Position numbers and translations under genes: made by a program. This document shows positions 45,414-55,153 of a stretch of 64,000 nucleotides of DNA, piece after piece; the first letter of the stretch is position 1, and every line of letters starts with the position of its first letter. The notes under the pieces are model-generated. The model was not told where the DNA came from, made no database searches, and saw nothing but the letters and a program-made list of their open reading frames with translations. Location of the stretch: the NCBI RefSeq assembly GCF_030376615.1, contig NZ_JARRAB010000011.1:62001-126000 (forward strand), given 5' to 3'. Source of the stretch: Pseudomonas sp. sp1636. Lineage in GTDB: Bacteria > Pseudomonadota > Gammaproteobacteria > Pseudomonadales > Pseudomonadaceae.

Positions 45414-48167
45414 ATGCCGCGTATATGCCTGGTTGTGTTGTTGCTCTGGCTTTGCGGCCCGGCGTGGGCGTTGCCGTCCGCCGAACTGGACAAACAGGAG
45501 CTACGCCTGTCGCTCGGCCCCGCCATGGGCTACCTGGAAGACCCGGATGGCAGCCTGAGCCTCGAGCAGGTCAGCGCCCTGGACGACGAGCACTTCGCAC
45601 GGATTCAGGGCGACCATGCCAACCGAGGCAAGAACAATTCGGTCTGGTGGTTCAAGGTGCGCCTGCGCAACAGCCTGACGCAGGATCTGGCCGGCTACCT
45701 GGAAGTCAATTACCCGCTGCTCGATCATATCCAGATCTACCTGAGCGGTAGCGACGGCCACTGGCTCACGCAGGAAAGCGGCGACCGCTATGCCTTCTCC
45801 CAGCGCCCGGTGCAGGTGCGCAACTTCTGGTTTCCGGTCAGCCTGTCCCCGGGCGACCACACCCTGCTGGTGCGCGTGGAGACCAGCAGCACGGTGTTCG
45901 TGCCGCTGTTCTTCAGCACCTACAATGCCAGCGCGGCCGCCCAGGAAAACCTCATGAGCATCAACGGCGCCTTCTACGGCGTGCTGTTCGCGATGTTCTG
46001 CTACAACCTGTTCCTGTTTATCACGCTGCGCGAGCCGGCCTATTTCTGGTACCTGGTCTACAGCCTGAACATCGGCCTGTTCAGCATCAGCTTCGACGGC
46101 ATGCTGTTCAAACTGCTGCCGCACTACATCGAACTGCAGTCGGTCAGCATCTACATCCTGATGTTCTTCCACTGCCTGAGCGCCAGCCAGTTCAGCCGCC
46201 ACTTCCTGCATACCCAACAGCACTTCCCGCGTCTCGACCTGGGCTTGCGCCTGTTCATGCTGGCCATGCTCGGCTGCCTGTTATCACTGCCGCTGATCGG
46301 CCTGCAGGCCTGGAACATCCTCGCCAGCCTGACCGTGCTGGCGGTCTCCCTGGTGTTGCTGCTCAGCGGCGCCTATATCTGGCGCCAGGGCTTGCGCTAC
46401 GGCTCCTACTACATCCTCGCCTGGGGTATCTTGCTGGCTTCGTTCATCATTGCCACCGCGGGTTCGCTGGGGGTCGAATTGTTCGACCTGTATGGTGCCG
46501 CGGTGGTCAAGGTCGGCGTGACCATCGAGCTGATTACCCTCTCCATCGGCCTGGCCGACCGTATCAACATCCTCAAGGAAGAAGGCTTCCAGTCACGCCG
46601 CGCCGCCGAGCAGGCGGAGATCGAAAACCAGGCCAAGAGCCGCTTCCTGGCCATGATGAGCCACGAGATCCGCACCCCGCTCAATGGCGTGCTGGGCATG
46701 CTGCAACTGCTGCGCGAAAGCACCCTGGATCGCAGCCAGCGGTTCTATGTCGATACCATTTCCGGCTCCGGCAGTTCCTTGCTGGCGGTGATCAACGACA
46801 TCCTCGATTACGCGCGGATCGAATCCGGCAAGCTCAGCCTGGAACATATCGACTTCGACCTCGAAGAACTGATCTCCAACACCCTCAGCCTGTTCATCGG
46901 GCAAGCGCAGGACAAACAACTGCGCCTCTACATCAGCCTGGACGCGGGCGTGCCGCGACACATGCGCGGCGACCCGACCCGGGTCAAGCAGGTGCTGATG
47001 AACCTGCTGAGCAACGCCCTGAAGTTCACCGACGCAGGCCATGTCGGCGTCAACGTCTGCCGCCGTAGCGACTCCCAGGGCAACGCGCACCTGCTGTTCT
47101 CGGTCAGCGACAGCGGCGTCGGCATCACCCCGCAGCATCGGGCTCGGCTATTCGAGTCCTTCTCCCAGGGCGACTCCAGCACCACCCGGCGTTATGGCGG
47201 CAGCGGTCTCGGTCTGGCAATCAGCAAGGAATTGGTAGAAATGATGGGCGGACGTATCGACGTACAGAGCACCCCCGGGCAAGGCACGCGCTTTGCCTTC
47301 GACATTCCCCTCAACGACCAAGCATGCGAGGCCGACGCTGTGCACCTGCTGTTCAAGGGTCGCACCGCCCTGCTCTGCTCGCTCGACGGCCCCGGCCTGG
47401 ACGCCCTCAGCCGCCTGCTCAGACGCTGGGGCATGCGCACCGAGTGCTGTCAAAACCCGGACAAACTGCACAATTATCTGGAAGATTTTGCTGCCGCGCC
47501 GCTGCTGGTGCTGATGTCGCCCTGGCCCGGCAGTGCCAGCCACTGGCTGGACTCGCTACGGCCCTACCTGCAACCCGACCAGCGCATCTTACTGCTCTGC
47601 CCTGCGCAGCACTGCCAGCCACTGCCGCCCAGCACCAACCTGCGCCTGCTCAGCCTGGCGCTTCCACTCACGGTCAGCGCCCTGCGTGACGCCCTGACCG
47701 AACTCCATGCGGAGCGCCACGCCGAAGAGCCCGGCCTGCCGCGTGAAGCCCCCAGCGATCGGGCTGCAGTCCCGTGCATCCTGGTTGCCGAAGACAACCC
47801 GATCAACCAGATGGTGGTGCAAGGCTTCCTCAACAAACGTAACTACAAGGTGCGCCTGGTCAGCAATGGGCTGGCCGCAGTCAACGAATACCAGCGCAAC
47901 CCCGCAGCGATACAGTTGATCCTGATGGACTGTGAAATGCCGATAATGGACGGCTTCGAAGCGACCGAAAAAATTCGCCTGCTGGAGCGCCAGCAAAACC
48001 TCGCGGCGGTGCCCATCATCGCCCTGACTGCGCACACCCTCGACGAACACCGCCAGCATGGCATCGAGGTCGGCATGGACGACTTTCTCGGCAAACCACT
48101 GGACAGCGCCCAGCTCTACAGCACCCTGGAGCTTTATCTACTCGAGCAGGCCGTACCAGACACATAA
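45414..48167 (+). CDS. Hybrid sensor histidine kinase with 7TMR-DISM sensor region
   Basis: 917 residues. Layout: signal peptide (1-19); extracellular 7TMR-DISMED2 domain (about 30-170); seven-helix membrane region (about 180-385); HisKA with phospho-acceptor His416 in [17 protein letters not shown]; HATPase_c with N-box [13 protein letters not shown] and [13 protein letters not shown]; a receiver-like segment at ~645-765 without a phospho-acceptor Asp; and a true receiver with [17 protein letters not shown] and Asp839 in [17 protein letters not shown]. It receives an unknown external signal, perhaps a carbohydrate or osmotic cue, and passes the phosphate on by an Hpt protein elsewhere. In P. 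aeruginosa a similar gene also follows the NAGGN operon. Confidence 0.92.
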   Translation: MPRICLVVLLLWLCGPAWALPSAELDKQELRLSLGPAMGYLEDPDGSLSLEQVSALDDEHFARIQGDHANRGKNNSVWWFKVRLRNSLTQDLAGYLEVNYPLLDHIQIYLSGSDGHWLTQESGDRYAFSQRPVQVRNFWFPVSLSPGDHTLLVRVETSSTVFVPLFFSTYNASAAAQENLMSINGAFYGVLFAMFCYNLFLFITLREPAYFWYLVYSLNIGLFSISFDGMLFKLLPHYIELQSVSIYILMFFHCLSASQFSRHFLHTQQHFPRLDLGLRLFMLAMLGCLLSLPLIGLQAWNILASLTVLAVSLVLLLSGAYIWRQGLRYGSYYILAWGILLASFIIATAGSLGVELFDLYGAAVVKVGVTIELITLSIGLADRINILKEEGFQSRRAAEQAEIENQAKSRFLAMMSHEIRTPLNGVLGMLQLLRESTLDRSQRFYVDTISGSGSSLLAVINDILDYARIESGKLSLEHIDFDLEELISNTLSLFIGQAQDKQLRLYISLDAGVPRHMRGDPTRVKQVLMNLLSNALKFTDAGHVGVNVCRRSDSQGNAHLLFSVSDSGVGITPQHRARLFESFSQGDSSTTRRYGGSGLGLAISKELVEMMGGRIDVQSTPGQGTRFAFDIPLNDQACEADAVHLLFKGRTALLCSLDGPGLDALSRLLRRWGMRTECCQNPDKLHNYLEDFAAAPLLVLMSPWPGSASHWLDSLRPYLQPDQRILLLCPAQHCQPLPPSTNLRLLSLALPLTVSALRDALTELHAERHAEEPGLPREAPSDRAAVPCILVAEDNPINQMVVQGFLNKRNYKVRLVSNGLAAVNEYQRNPAAIQLILMDCEMPIMDGFEATEKIRLLERQQNLAAVPIIALTAHTLDEHRQHGIEVGMDDFLGKPLDSAQLYSTLELYLLEQAVPDT

Positions 48168-48170
48168 CCC

Positions 48171-48260
48171 GTAGGGCGCACTCGCGCAGCAGTACGCCTG
48201 GACGCCGATCCGGCAGACTGTCGCTGCGCGCCGAACAGAACGCCGCCCGAACCGCCCTAC
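48171..48260. repeat. GTAGGGCG...CGCCCTAC extragenic palindrome
   Basis: Outer arms GTAGGGCG and CGCCCTAC are perfect 8-bp inverted repeats; the left part also has GGCGCAC...GTACGCC, as in the copy at 3695. It lies immediately after the sensor kinase stop. Confidence 0.5.
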
Positions 48261-48368
48261 GCCCTGCTTGAGATCGCAATGGCACACACAACCCGCCGGA
48301 TGAACGGCGGACATGGCCAGCACGCCCACGGCGCGTTAGCATCGCCGCCGTGTTTTGGAGAAAAAACC

Positions 48369-48608
48369 GTGCTGATCCCCTCGTCCCTGCTCGAAGCCGA
48401 TACCCTCACCCGCCTGATCGAAGATTTCGTCACCCGCGAAGGCACCGACAACGGCGATGAAACGCCGCTGCAAACCCGCGTGCAACGGGTGCGTCACGCC
48501 CTCGACAAGGGCCAAGCGGTGATCGTTTTCGATCCCGAAAGCCAACAGTGCCAGCTGGCCCTGAAACGCGATGTGCCCCAGGAGTGGCTGCAAGCGCTGG
48601 ACGAATGA
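48369..48608 (+). CDS. YheU-family (UPF0270) small protein
   Basis: 79 residues from a GTG start. It begins VLIPSSLLEADTLTRLIEDFVTREGTD (first residue read as Met) and contains ALDKGQAVIVFDPESQQ, both typical of YheU/UPF0270 proteins. The family is small, acidic and without known function. GGAG lies 7-10 bp before the GTG. It ends 16 bp from the stop of rlmKL on the other strand. Confidence 0.88.
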   Translation: MLIPSSLLEADTLTRLIEDFVTREGTDNGDETPLQTRVQRVRHALDKGQAVIVFDPESQQCQLALKRDVPQEWLQALDE

Positions 48609-48624
48609 CGGCCAACCCTGTCGA

Positions 48625-50892
48625 TCAGCCTTGCGTCGTCAAGCGCCAGGCGCGGTGGATTTTCGGGTTACGGGTAAAATCCGGATCCAGGGTCGCGGCG
48701 CTGATTTCCTCCAGACCGTAACGTGCCGCCAGCCCCTCATCGAGCTGGAACTTGCGGAAGTTATTGGAGAAATACAACACGCCGCCCGGTGCCAGGCGGG
48801 CCATGGCCAGATCGAGCAACTGCACATGGTCGCGCTGGATATCGAACACGCCGTCCATGCGCTTGGAGTTGGAGAAGGTTGGCGGATCGATGAAGATCAG
48901 GTCGTATTCGCCGCGATCCTCCTCCAACCAGACCATTACATCGGCCTGCTCCAGCTTGTGCTTATCGGAGAAGCCATTGAGCGACAGATTGCGCCGCGCC
49001 CAGTCCAGGTAGGTCTTCGACAGGTCGACGCTGGTGCTGCTGCGCGCCCCGCCCTTGGCCGCATGCACGCTCGCCGTGGCGGTGTAGCAATACAGATTGA
49101 GGAAGCGCTTGCCGGCCGCCTCGCGCTGGATACGCAGGCGTAGCGGTCGATGGTCGAGGAACAGCCCGGTATCGAGATAGTCGGTGAGGTTGACCAGCAG
49201 CTTGACCCCGCCTTCGCTGACCTCCATGAACTGACCCTGGCTGCCCTGGCGCTGGTACTGCTTGGTGCCGCTCTGGCGCTCGCGGCGCTTGATCACCACC
49301 CGGCTCTTGTCGACGTTCAACGCCTGGGGAATCGCCGCCAAGGCGTCGAACAGACGGGCCTGGGCCTTCTCCGGATCAATCGACTTGGGCGCCGCGTATT
49401 CCTGCACATGCACCCAATCGTGGTACAGATCGATGGCCAGGGCGTACTCGGGCATGTCGGCATCGTAGACGCGGTAGCACTCGACACCCTCGCGCCTGGC
49501 CCACTTGCCCAGCTGCTTGAGGTTCTTCTGCAGGCGGTTGGCGAACATCTGCCCGCCTTCGCTCAGGCGCGCCTGCTCGACAACCGGCGCCGGCGCCGGT
49601 TTAAGCGGGTTGCCGTTCTTGTTGTACTGGCGCTCTAGCGGCTCCAGCACGGCCTTGTCGGCTTCGACCTGCTCGCGCTCACGCTCGCGTTGCTCCGGGG
49701 TGCGCCGCTCGCCGGTGACGAACTGCTCCGGCTGCACCTTGATCAGCAGCAACTTGCACGGCAAGGCGCCGTTCCAGAAGGCGTACTGTTTGTGGCTGCG
49801 AATGCCCATGCGCTTGCCCAGATCCGGCGCCCCGGTGAACACCGCGGCCTCCCAGCCCATGCACGCCTGGCGCAGACGCTCGCCGAGGTTCTGATAGAGG
49901 TACAGCAGGCTGGCTTCATCGCCCAGCCGCTCGCCATAGGGCGGGTTACAGATCACCAGGCCCTTCTGGTGCTGATCCGGGCGCGGTTCGAAGGTCGCCA
50001 ACTCACCCTGGTAGACCTTGATCCAGTCGCTCAGCCCGGCGCGCTCGATATTGTTGCGCGCCGGCTGAATCAGCCGCGGATCGGCCTCATAACCGCGAAT
50101 CCACAACGGCGGCTTGGCCAGCCCTGCAACCGCACGCTGCTCGGCTTCGGCGTGCAGCTTTTTCCACAAGGCCGGCACATGGCCCAGCCAATGGCTGAAG
50201 CCCCACAGCTCGCGCTTGAGGTTCGGCGCGATGTCGGCGGCGATCATGGCCGCTTCCACCAGAAAGGTGCCGACCCCGCACATCGGATCGGTCAGCGCCC
50301 CGCCCTCGGCGGCGATGCGCGGCCAGCCGGCACGCAGCAACACCGCAGCGGCAAGGTTTTCCTTCAGCGGCGCGGCGCCCTGCTGCAGGCGATAACCGCG
50401 CTGGTGCAGGCTATGCCCGGACAGGTCGAGGGAGAGAATCGCCTCACCGCGATCCAGGCGCAGGTGCACGCGCATGTCCGGATTGAGCTTGTCAATCGAC
50501 GGCCGCGTACCGTCCTTCTGGCGCAACTTGTCGACGATGGCATCCTTAACCTTCAACGCACCGAAGTGGGTGTTGTCGATCCCCGAGCCATTGCCGCTGA
50601 ACTCCACGGCCAGACTGCCGTTGGGCTCCAGGTGCTCGAACCAGTCGACCTCCAGCACGCCTTCGTACAGGCTTTCGGCATCCTGAATGGGAAAGCGCTT
50701 GAGCACCAGCAACACCCGGTTGGCCAGGCGCGACCACAGGCACAGGCGATAAGCCGTCTCCAGCTCGGCCACCCCCCGAATGGCAGACGTATGCTCGCGC
50801 GCCTCCTCGAGCCCCAGGTTACCGGCTTCTTCAAGCAGCAAGCCCTCCAGGCCTTTGGGACAGGTGAGAAAGAGTTCGTAACGATCCGACAT
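48625..50892 (-). CDS. rlmL: 23S rRNA (guanine2445-N2 / guanine2069-N7) methyltransferase RlmKL
   Basis: 755 residues. Order: THUMP domain (about 45-160), the RlmL methyltransferase (about 165-380) with the catalytic NPPYGERLGD, and the C-terminal RlmK methyltransferase with LNLYCYTATASVHAAKGGA and DPPTFSNSKRM. The fused enzyme modifies G2445 and G2069 of 23S rRNA during large-subunit assembly. It is divergent from rmf with a 441-bp gap; rlmKL, rmf and pyrD are also neighbours in P. aeruginosa. Confidence 0.96.
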   Translation of the reverse strand: MSDRYELFLTCPKGLEGLLLEEAGNLGLEEAREHTSAIRGVAELETAYRLCLWSRLANRVLLVLKRFPIQDAESLYEGVLEVDWFEHLEPNGSLAVEFSGNGSGIDNTHFGALKVKDAIVDKLRQKDGTRPSIDKLNPDMRVHLRLDRGEAILSLDLSGHSLHQRGYRLQQGAAPLKENLAAAVLLRAGWPRIAAEGGALTDPMCGVGTFLVEAAMIAADIAPNLKRELWGFSHWLGHVPALWKKLHAEAEQRAVAGLAKPPLWIRGYEADPRLIQPARNNIERAGLSDWIKVYQGELATFEPRPDQHQKGLVICNPPYGERLGDEASLLYLYQNLGERLRQACMGWEAAVFTGAPDLGKRMGIRSHKQYAFWNGALPCKLLLIKVQPEQFVTGERRTPEQREREREQVEADKAVLEPLERQYNKNGNPLKPAPAPVVEQARLSEGGQMFANRLQKNLKQLGKWARREGVECYRVYDADMPEYALAIDLYHDWVHVQEYAAPKSIDPEKAQARLFDALAAIPQALNVDKSRVVIKRRERQSGTKQYQRQGSQGQFMEVSEGGVKLLVNLTDYLDTGLFLDHRPLRLRIQREAAGKRFLNLYCYTATASVHAAKGGARSSTSVDLSKTYLDWARRNLSLNGFSDKHKLEQADVMVWLEEDRGEYDLIFIDPPTFSNSKRMDGVFDIQRDHVQLLDLAMARLAPGGVLYFSNNFRKFQLDEGLAARYGLEEISAATLDPDFTRNPKIHRAWRLTTQG

Positions 50893-51333
50893 GGGAATAT
50901 CCAGTGCCTAAGGCAGTAAACGGCAGGCGAACGAGTCAACACGGCCAAAATAAGTGACAAAACGCCGCAAGGCGACCCTTCATCGGAATAGACAGAGCGT
51001 GCCACCGCGATTAATTCGCAGTGGCAAAACACCAGTACGCACGCTGCAAACGCCCGTACCATCGGTGGCGGCCAGAAGAAAGCCAATCTTTACCGCCTTG
51101 CCTTATGGCCTGATCGGTAAAAGTGTTACTTCCTTATGACAAAACGATCATTCCCAGGCATCCAAGCATTCGATAGAAATCTCCCTAGGCCTGCGTTGCA
51201 ACGACGGAGGCACGAGGCAGAACCGCCACGCCGGCAGCGGACTTCTCCTCTGGCAGAACTCTTTCTGCCTGACCTCGCGACGAGGTCGTCGAGGTCTAAG
51301 GGACATAACAGTCAACATTGAGGGCAGCACCCT
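50893..51333. promoter_or_regulatory. rlmKL-rmf divergent region with structured rmf leader
   Basis: No further gene is seen. The part next to rmf can fold: GGCAG/CTGCC at 51252-51269 and a perfect GACCTCG-CGA-CGAGGTC hairpin at 51271-51287, about 50 bp before the start codon. The ribosome binding site (GAGGG about 12 bp before ATG) is rather distant. Growth-phase control of rmf may act through this leader; that is inference. Confidence 0.4.
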
Positions 51334-51549
51334 ATGAGAAGACTTAAGCGCGATCCGTTAGAAAAAGCTTTTTTGCGCGGCTACCAATACGGCATCCATG
51401 GCAAATCCCGCGAAATGTGTCCTTTTACTCTTCCTTCCGTGCGTCAAGCCTGGTTAAACGGCTGGCGCGAAGGTCGCGGTGACAACTGGGACGGACTGAC
51501 CGGCACCGCCGGTATCCATCGACTCAACGAACTCCACGCTGTCGGCTAA
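51334..51549 (+). CDS. rmf: Ribosome modulation factor
   Basis: 71 residues, a little longer than the 55-residue E. coli protein because of a C-terminal extension. The conserved core R-L-K-R-D then GYQYGIHGKSREMCPF and QAWLNGWREGRGD aligns throughout with E. coli RMF. RMF pairs 70S ribosomes into inactive 100S dimers in stationary phase. It is monocistronic, with a clear terminator behind it. Confidence 0.96.
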   Translation: MRRLKRDPLEKAFLRGYQYGIHGKSREMCPFTLPSVRQAWLNGWREGRGDNWDGLTGTAGIHRLNELHAVG

Positions 51550-51623
51550 CAGGCTACTCACTAACCCGAGGCAACTACCGACTTCACATGCACGCCCCAT
51601 CCGGGCGGCGGGCGAGAGCCCAG

Positions 51624-51647
51624 GGGCTCCTTCAGGGAGCCCTTTTT
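51624..51647 (+). terminator. Intrinsic terminator of rmf
   Basis: GGGCTCC/GGAGCCC stem with a TTCAG loop followed by TTTTT, 75 bp after the rmf stop. Confidence 0.85.
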
Positions 51648-51699
51648 ATTGCCTGCGAGACCCAACGCGCTAACCATACCCGGCAACAGCCAATGCCGC

Positions 51700-52728
51700 T
51701 CAAGCCTTGCGCGGCAACCCGGCAATCGCATCCACCGCCTCGCGGATCAATTCAGGTCCCTTGTAAATAAACCCGGAATAAATCTGCACCAGGCTCGCCC
51801 CGGCGGCGATTTTCTCGCCGGCGTGCTTGCCTTCGGTGATGCCGCCTACCGCGATGATCGGCAAACGCCCGGCCAGTTCCGCAGCCAACACCTTGACGAT
51901 ATGGGTACTCTTGTCGCGCACCGGCGCCCCCGACAAACCGCCGGCCTCGTCGCCGAACTCCAGGCCCTGGACGCCTTCGCGGCCGAGGGTGGTATTGGTG
52001 GCAATCACCGCATCCATGCCGGCCTCCAGCAGCGCCTTGGCCACCTCGACGGTTTCCTCGTCGCTCATGTCCGGGGCGATCTTGATGGCCAGCGGCACGC
52101 GTTTGCCGTGCTGTCGAGTCAGGTCTTCCTGGCGCAGGCGCAAGGCTTCGAGCAGCTGCTTGAGCGAGTCGCCGAACTGCAGGCTGCGCAAGCCCGGGGT
52201 ATTCGGCGAGCTGACGTTGACCGTCACGTAACTGGCGTGGGCATAGACCTTGTCCAGGCACAGCAGGTAATCGTCCACCGCGCGCTCGACCGGGGTATCG
52301 AAGTTCTTGCCGATATTGATGCCCAGCACGCCCTTGTACTTGGCCGCCTGCACCCTGCCCAACAAATGGTCGACGCCGAGGTTGTTGAAGCCCATGCGGT
52401 TGATGATTGCCTCGGCTTCCGGCAAACGAAACAGCCGCGGTTTGGGATTGCCCGGCTGCGCACGCGGAGTCACGGTGCCAATCTCGACGAAGCCGAAACC
52501 CAACTGAGCGATACCGTCGATGGCGTCGCCATTCTTGTCCAGGCCGGCGGCCAGACCGACCGGATTAGGGAACTCCAGCCCCATCACCTTGACCGGCAAA
52601 CTCGTCGGCGCCTTGCACAGCAGGCCATTGAGACCTAAACGTCCGCCGGCACCAAGCAGATCGATGGTCAGCTCGTGGGAAGTTTCCGGGGAGAGTTTGA
52701 ACAGTAGCTGGCGGGCCAGGGTATACAT
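51700..52728 (-). CDS. pyrD: Dihydroorotate dehydrogenase (quinone), class 2
   Basis: 342 residues. The N-terminal helical membrane-binding extension ([25 protein letters not shown]) marks the class 2, quinone-linked enzyme. The FMN barrel shows [37 protein letters not shown], the catalytic serine strand [14 protein letters not shown] and the phosphate loop [11 protein letters not shown]. It oxidises dihydroorotate to orotate in pyrimidine synthesis at the inner membrane. Convergent with rmf. Confidence 0.97.
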   Translation of the reverse strand: MYTLARQLLFKLSPETSHELTIDLLGAGGRLGLNGLLCKAPTSLPVKVMGLEFPNPVGLAAGLDKNGDAIDGIAQLGFGFVEIGTVTPRAQPGNPKPRLFRLPEAEAIINRMGFNNLGVDHLLGRVQAAKYKGVLGINIGKNFDTPVERAVDDYLLCLDKVYAHASYVTVNVSSPNTPGLRSLQFGDSLKQLLEALRLRQEDLTRQHGKRVPLAIKIAPDMSDEETVEVAKALLEAGMDAVIATNTTLGREGVQGLEFGDEAGGLSGAPVRDKSTHIVKVLAAELAGRLPIIAVGGITEGKHAGEKIAAGASLVQIYSGFIYKGPELIREAVDAIAGLPRKA

Positions 52729-52908
52729 GGGCAGGCTTAGCTCGATAATGGCGAAGTCGGAAAGGCGGCGATTATACAGGCCGGGGGAACAGCTAGCGAG
52801 CGAAGGTCGAGCAAGCGCCCTGGCAGACGCCTGCCGCGAGCGTGCGCCAGGGCATAGCGGCCTGTACGGCTAGTTGATTAGCTCAAATTCGCCGGTTTAG
52901 TCTTATCT

Positions 52909-53008
52909 GTGGGAGGCCCGACCTCGGGGCGAAGTCGTTGTCCTGCAGCGCGACCCCACAACCTGGCAGCCCTGCGGGCTGCATTCGCCGCGGGGCGCGC
53001 CTCCTACA
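52909..53008. repeat. TGTGGGAGG...CCTCCTACA extragenic repeat
   Basis: Inverted arms TGTGGGAGGCCCG and GCGCCTCCTACA with an inner GCAGCCC/GGGCTGC hairpin. It belongs with the TGTAGGAGG repeat pair at 60764-60828. The surrounding gap 52729-53079 shows no gene. Confidence 0.5.
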
Positions 53009-53079
53009 AGGCTCCGGACAGGCTTGAGTCCATGGGTAAACGGATTAATCGATCAGGCCGCTGGCAGGCTGGAAGCGCA

Positions 53080-53301
53080 TCAATCCAGGCGGCGCAGGCT
53101 GATTAGTTGGCCCGCCGCGCTAAACTCCAGCGCAAAGGAACCGTAGAGGCCTGCGTGAGTCAAAAACGGCCGAAAATGATGGGCCGGCACGCTGACCCGT
53201 CTGCCGTCACGGCTCTGTACCAGAATCCGGTTGGCCCGCCCCTGATAAACCGCGCGCATGCGCTCGGTTGATAACGCAAGATCCAGTAGCAGACTGGCCA
53301 T
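53080..53301 (-). CDS. DUF2835 small protein
   Basis: 73 residues. The sequence MASLLLDLALSTERMRAVYQG, then ILVQSRDGRRVSVPAHHFRPFLTHAGLYGSF and a final F-S-A-A-G-Q-L-I-S-L-R-R follows the pattern of DUF2835, short proteins of unknown role in gammaproteobacteria. The start at 53301 gives the family length; a longer upstream reading overlaps the promoter of the divergent gene and lacks conserved residues. Divergent from the next gene by 150 bp. Confidence 0.75.
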   Translation of the reverse strand: MASLLLDLALSTERMRAVYQGRANRILVQSRDGRRVSVPAHHFRPFLTHAGLYGSFALEFSAAGQLISLRRLD

Positions 53302-53451
53302 AGAGGCACCTTTGCTAATAAATACGGCAATCTTGCCACAAGCAACAGCCAAGCCCTGTGCTGACCCCGTCAATTTGACCGGCAAAGCCTGTGCAACCGC
53401 CCTGCGGCTCTGCCACACTTGCGCCAGTGTCTCTGGAGTTCGTATCCGGTC

Positions 53452-54342
53452 ATGAGTCTGTTCGATCACCCCTCCCCCCTCAGTTCATGCCTTGCTGCCC
53501 TGATCCAGCGCCTGGGCCCCAGTGGCCGTGCGTCGCGCCTGATACTGGAGCGCGCCAGCCGCCTGCAGTTGCCCTTCCACGCCCTGCCCGCGACCCGTGA
53601 CAGCATCTGCTGGCTGGAAGGCCCGCCACTGCAACGCCTGGTCGAGCTGCCGCGCGGCGCCCTCTCCGGGCCGGTGCAGGAAGACAAGGCCCAGGCCCGC
53701 GCCATCCTGATCCACGTCGTCGAACTGCAACAGCAACGTCTGGAGTCGTTCGACCTGCGCCTGATCGACGGGCTGAGCAACTGCGACCCCGAGCAGACCC
53801 CCTTCACCAGCTTCGAGGATTACGCCGCCAGCGCAGCCTGCCAGCGAATACGCATCATCAGCTACAAAGACTTCGTCAGAGCCATCAGCCAGGCCTTGCC
53901 CCGCTTCCTCGCCGGCGAATGCATCAGCCTGCGTCAAGCCAGCTGGCATGGCGATCGGGTGTTCTGGGCCGGCGAGCAACATAGCGAAGCCTTCGCCTGC
54001 GCCGTCGCCTATGCGCGCCGCCGCGAGCTGGAGATCGCCCTGCCCGCCGAGCTGTCCAGCTACCGCTTGAGCAACAGCGGTCTGACGCAACTGCAACAGC
54101 GCTATCACGTCCTCGCCATGCCCGGCGCGGCCTGGAGCGACCCTGCGTTCATGAGCCTGCTGCTGGATAACGGCCTGCCCTATGCCCGCCTGTCACTGCT
54201 GCGCACTGCCGGCGCGCCGGAATTTCTCCTGCTGCCCAAACACTCTGCCGAAGCCAGCGCCCTGGGTGAAGGCCTGCGCCTGGCCGGTGCGCCGGATGTG
54301 GTGCGCCACCTGCAGGGGCTGGCAGCGCGAAGCGCGGCGTAA
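53452..54342 (+). CDS. Conserved protein of unknown function
   Basis: 296 residues. No signal peptide or membrane segment is seen and I do not recognise a catalytic motif. It has a compact middle part with SFEDYAASAACQRIRIISYKDFVRAIS and an RRRELEIALPAELSSYRLS stretch, and looks globular. A gene of similar size follows the DUF2835 gene next to pyrD in P. aeruginosa, so it is probably a conserved Pseudomonas protein rather than an accessory one. Good codon use supports it as a real gene. Confidence 0.75.
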   Translation: MSLFDHPSPLSSCLAALIQRLGPSGRASRLILERASRLQLPFHALPATRDSICWLEGPPLQRLVELPRGALSGPVQEDKAQARAILIHVVELQQQRLESFDLRLIDGLSNCDPEQTPFTSFEDYAASAACQRIRIISYKDFVRAISQALPRFLAGECISLRQASWHGDRVFWAGEQHSEAFACAVAYARRRELEIALPAELSSYRLSNSGLTQLQQRYHVLAMPGAAWSDPAFMSLLLDNGLPYARLSLLRTAGAPEFLLLPKHSAEASALGEGLRLAGAPDVVRHLQGLAARSAA

Positions 54343-54350
54343 TCAACCGA

Positions 54351-54385
54351 GGCAAACGCGAAAGACCACCTGATTAGCGTTTGCC
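54351..54385. repeat. Inverted repeat GGCAAACGC/GCGTTTGCC between convergent genes
   Basis: A perfect 9-bp inverted repeat with a 17-base loop lies between the stop of the 296-residue gene and the repressor gene. No T-run follows on either strand, so it is not a classic terminator. Confidence 0.45.
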
Positions 54386-54405
54386 CCAACGCTATTGCGG
54401 CCGGC

Positions 54406-54801
54406 TTAGCTCGCGGCGTCGTCACTGTCCTGCAACTCATCCAGCACTGCCTGGTGGCGACTGCACCACTCCTCCAGGGAAATGCCGCTGCTCTTGAGCA
54501 ACTCGGGATTGCATTTGACCAGATAAACCGCCGCCTTCTGCGCGGAGTCCGCCACCTTGAGCTCCAGCGGCTGTCGGTCGACCGGCCCTTCATAGGCAAT
54601 CCAGCGACTGAACTCTTCGAACACACTGCAGACCTTCTCGAAGTCTTCGTCGTGCATCTTCTGCCAGCCGTTCTCTATGTTCTCCAAGCGCTTGGGTTTT
54701 ATTCCGACGATTTCTGCGAAAGCTGGTCGACTCAACCCCATCAGCTCACGCAAGCCTCGGAGTCGCTCGCCAGCAGTAAACAGAAAACGCTTCTTCGTCA
54801 T
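54406..54801 (-). CDS. XRE-type phage-like repressor
   Basis: 131 residues. The helix-turn-helix fills residues ~9-60: TAGERLRGLRELMGLSRPAFAEIVGIKPKRLENIENG. The rest, with EFSRWIAYEGPVDRQPLELK and a C-terminal acidic helix, is unlike common metabolic regulators and resembles small phage repressors. It is divergent from an excisionase-like gene, with a perfect 11-bp dyad between them, the layout of a phage immunity switch. Target and inducer are unknown. ATG 54801 is used; the longer reading would run through the dyad. Confidence 0.8.
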   Translation of the reverse strand: MTKKRFLFTAGERLRGLRELMGLSRPAFAEIVGIKPKRLENIENGWQKMHDEDFEKVCSVFEEFSRWIAYEGPVDRQPLELKVADSAQKAAVYLVKCNPELLKSSGISLEEWCSRHQAVLDELQDSDDAAS

Positions 54802-54836
54802 CGTTGATCCAGCCTTGACGGACAACTCGCACACCA

Positions 54837-54863
54837 CTAAATTACTAACAGCTAGTAATTTAG
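54837..54863. promoter_or_regulatory. Perfect dyad operator CTAAATTACTA/TAGTAATTTAG
   Basis: An 11-bp perfect inverted repeat with a 5-bp spacer in the AT-rich DNA between the divergent repressor and excisionase-like genes. It is 36 bp from the repressor start and 69 bp from the other start, so one bound dimer could control both promoters. Confidence 0.75.
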
Positions 54864-54931
54864 CCCAAAACAAAAAAGACCGCCCGCAGGAACAGGCTGG
54901 TCGAGGAGGTCGTAATGGTGCAGGAAGCCGC

Positions 54932-55153
54932 ATGAAAGTGGAAGAACTGACCCCCGACCTGTTCGCTGGCTGCCCCCGCTACCTGACCCAACAACGATTC
55001 GCCGAACTGGCGGGGTTGCAGGAACAAGAGAAGATGCTGATTCGCTGGTGCAACGAGGGGATTGTGCCTACTCGTCGCTTTGGCCGGCACCGTCTGATCG
55101 ACATGCAGGCGCTGCTCCAGCGCCTGGATCCAACCCAGGAGACTCAAGGATGA
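54932..55153 (+). CDS. Excisionase/Cox-like small DNA-binding protein
   Basis: 73 residues. It reads YLTQQRFAELAGLQEQEKMLIRWCNEGIVPTRRFGRHRLIDMQALLQRL, the arrangement of a winged-helix MerR/excisionase-like domain (helix-turn-helix, then a basic turn and a strand R-L-I-D). Such proteins in temperate and filamentous phages either excise the prophage or oppose the repressor. It is divergent from the XRE repressor and overlaps the next gene by four bases (ATGA). No integrase is found nearby. Confidence 0.7.
   Translation: MKVEELTPDLFAGCPRYLTQQRFAELAGLQEQEKMLIRWCNEGIVPTRRFGRHRLIDMQALLQRLDPTQETQG

Noticed and set aside
54351..54385. Hairpin as an intrinsic terminator
   Set aside because: No T-run follows on either strand and the loop is long.
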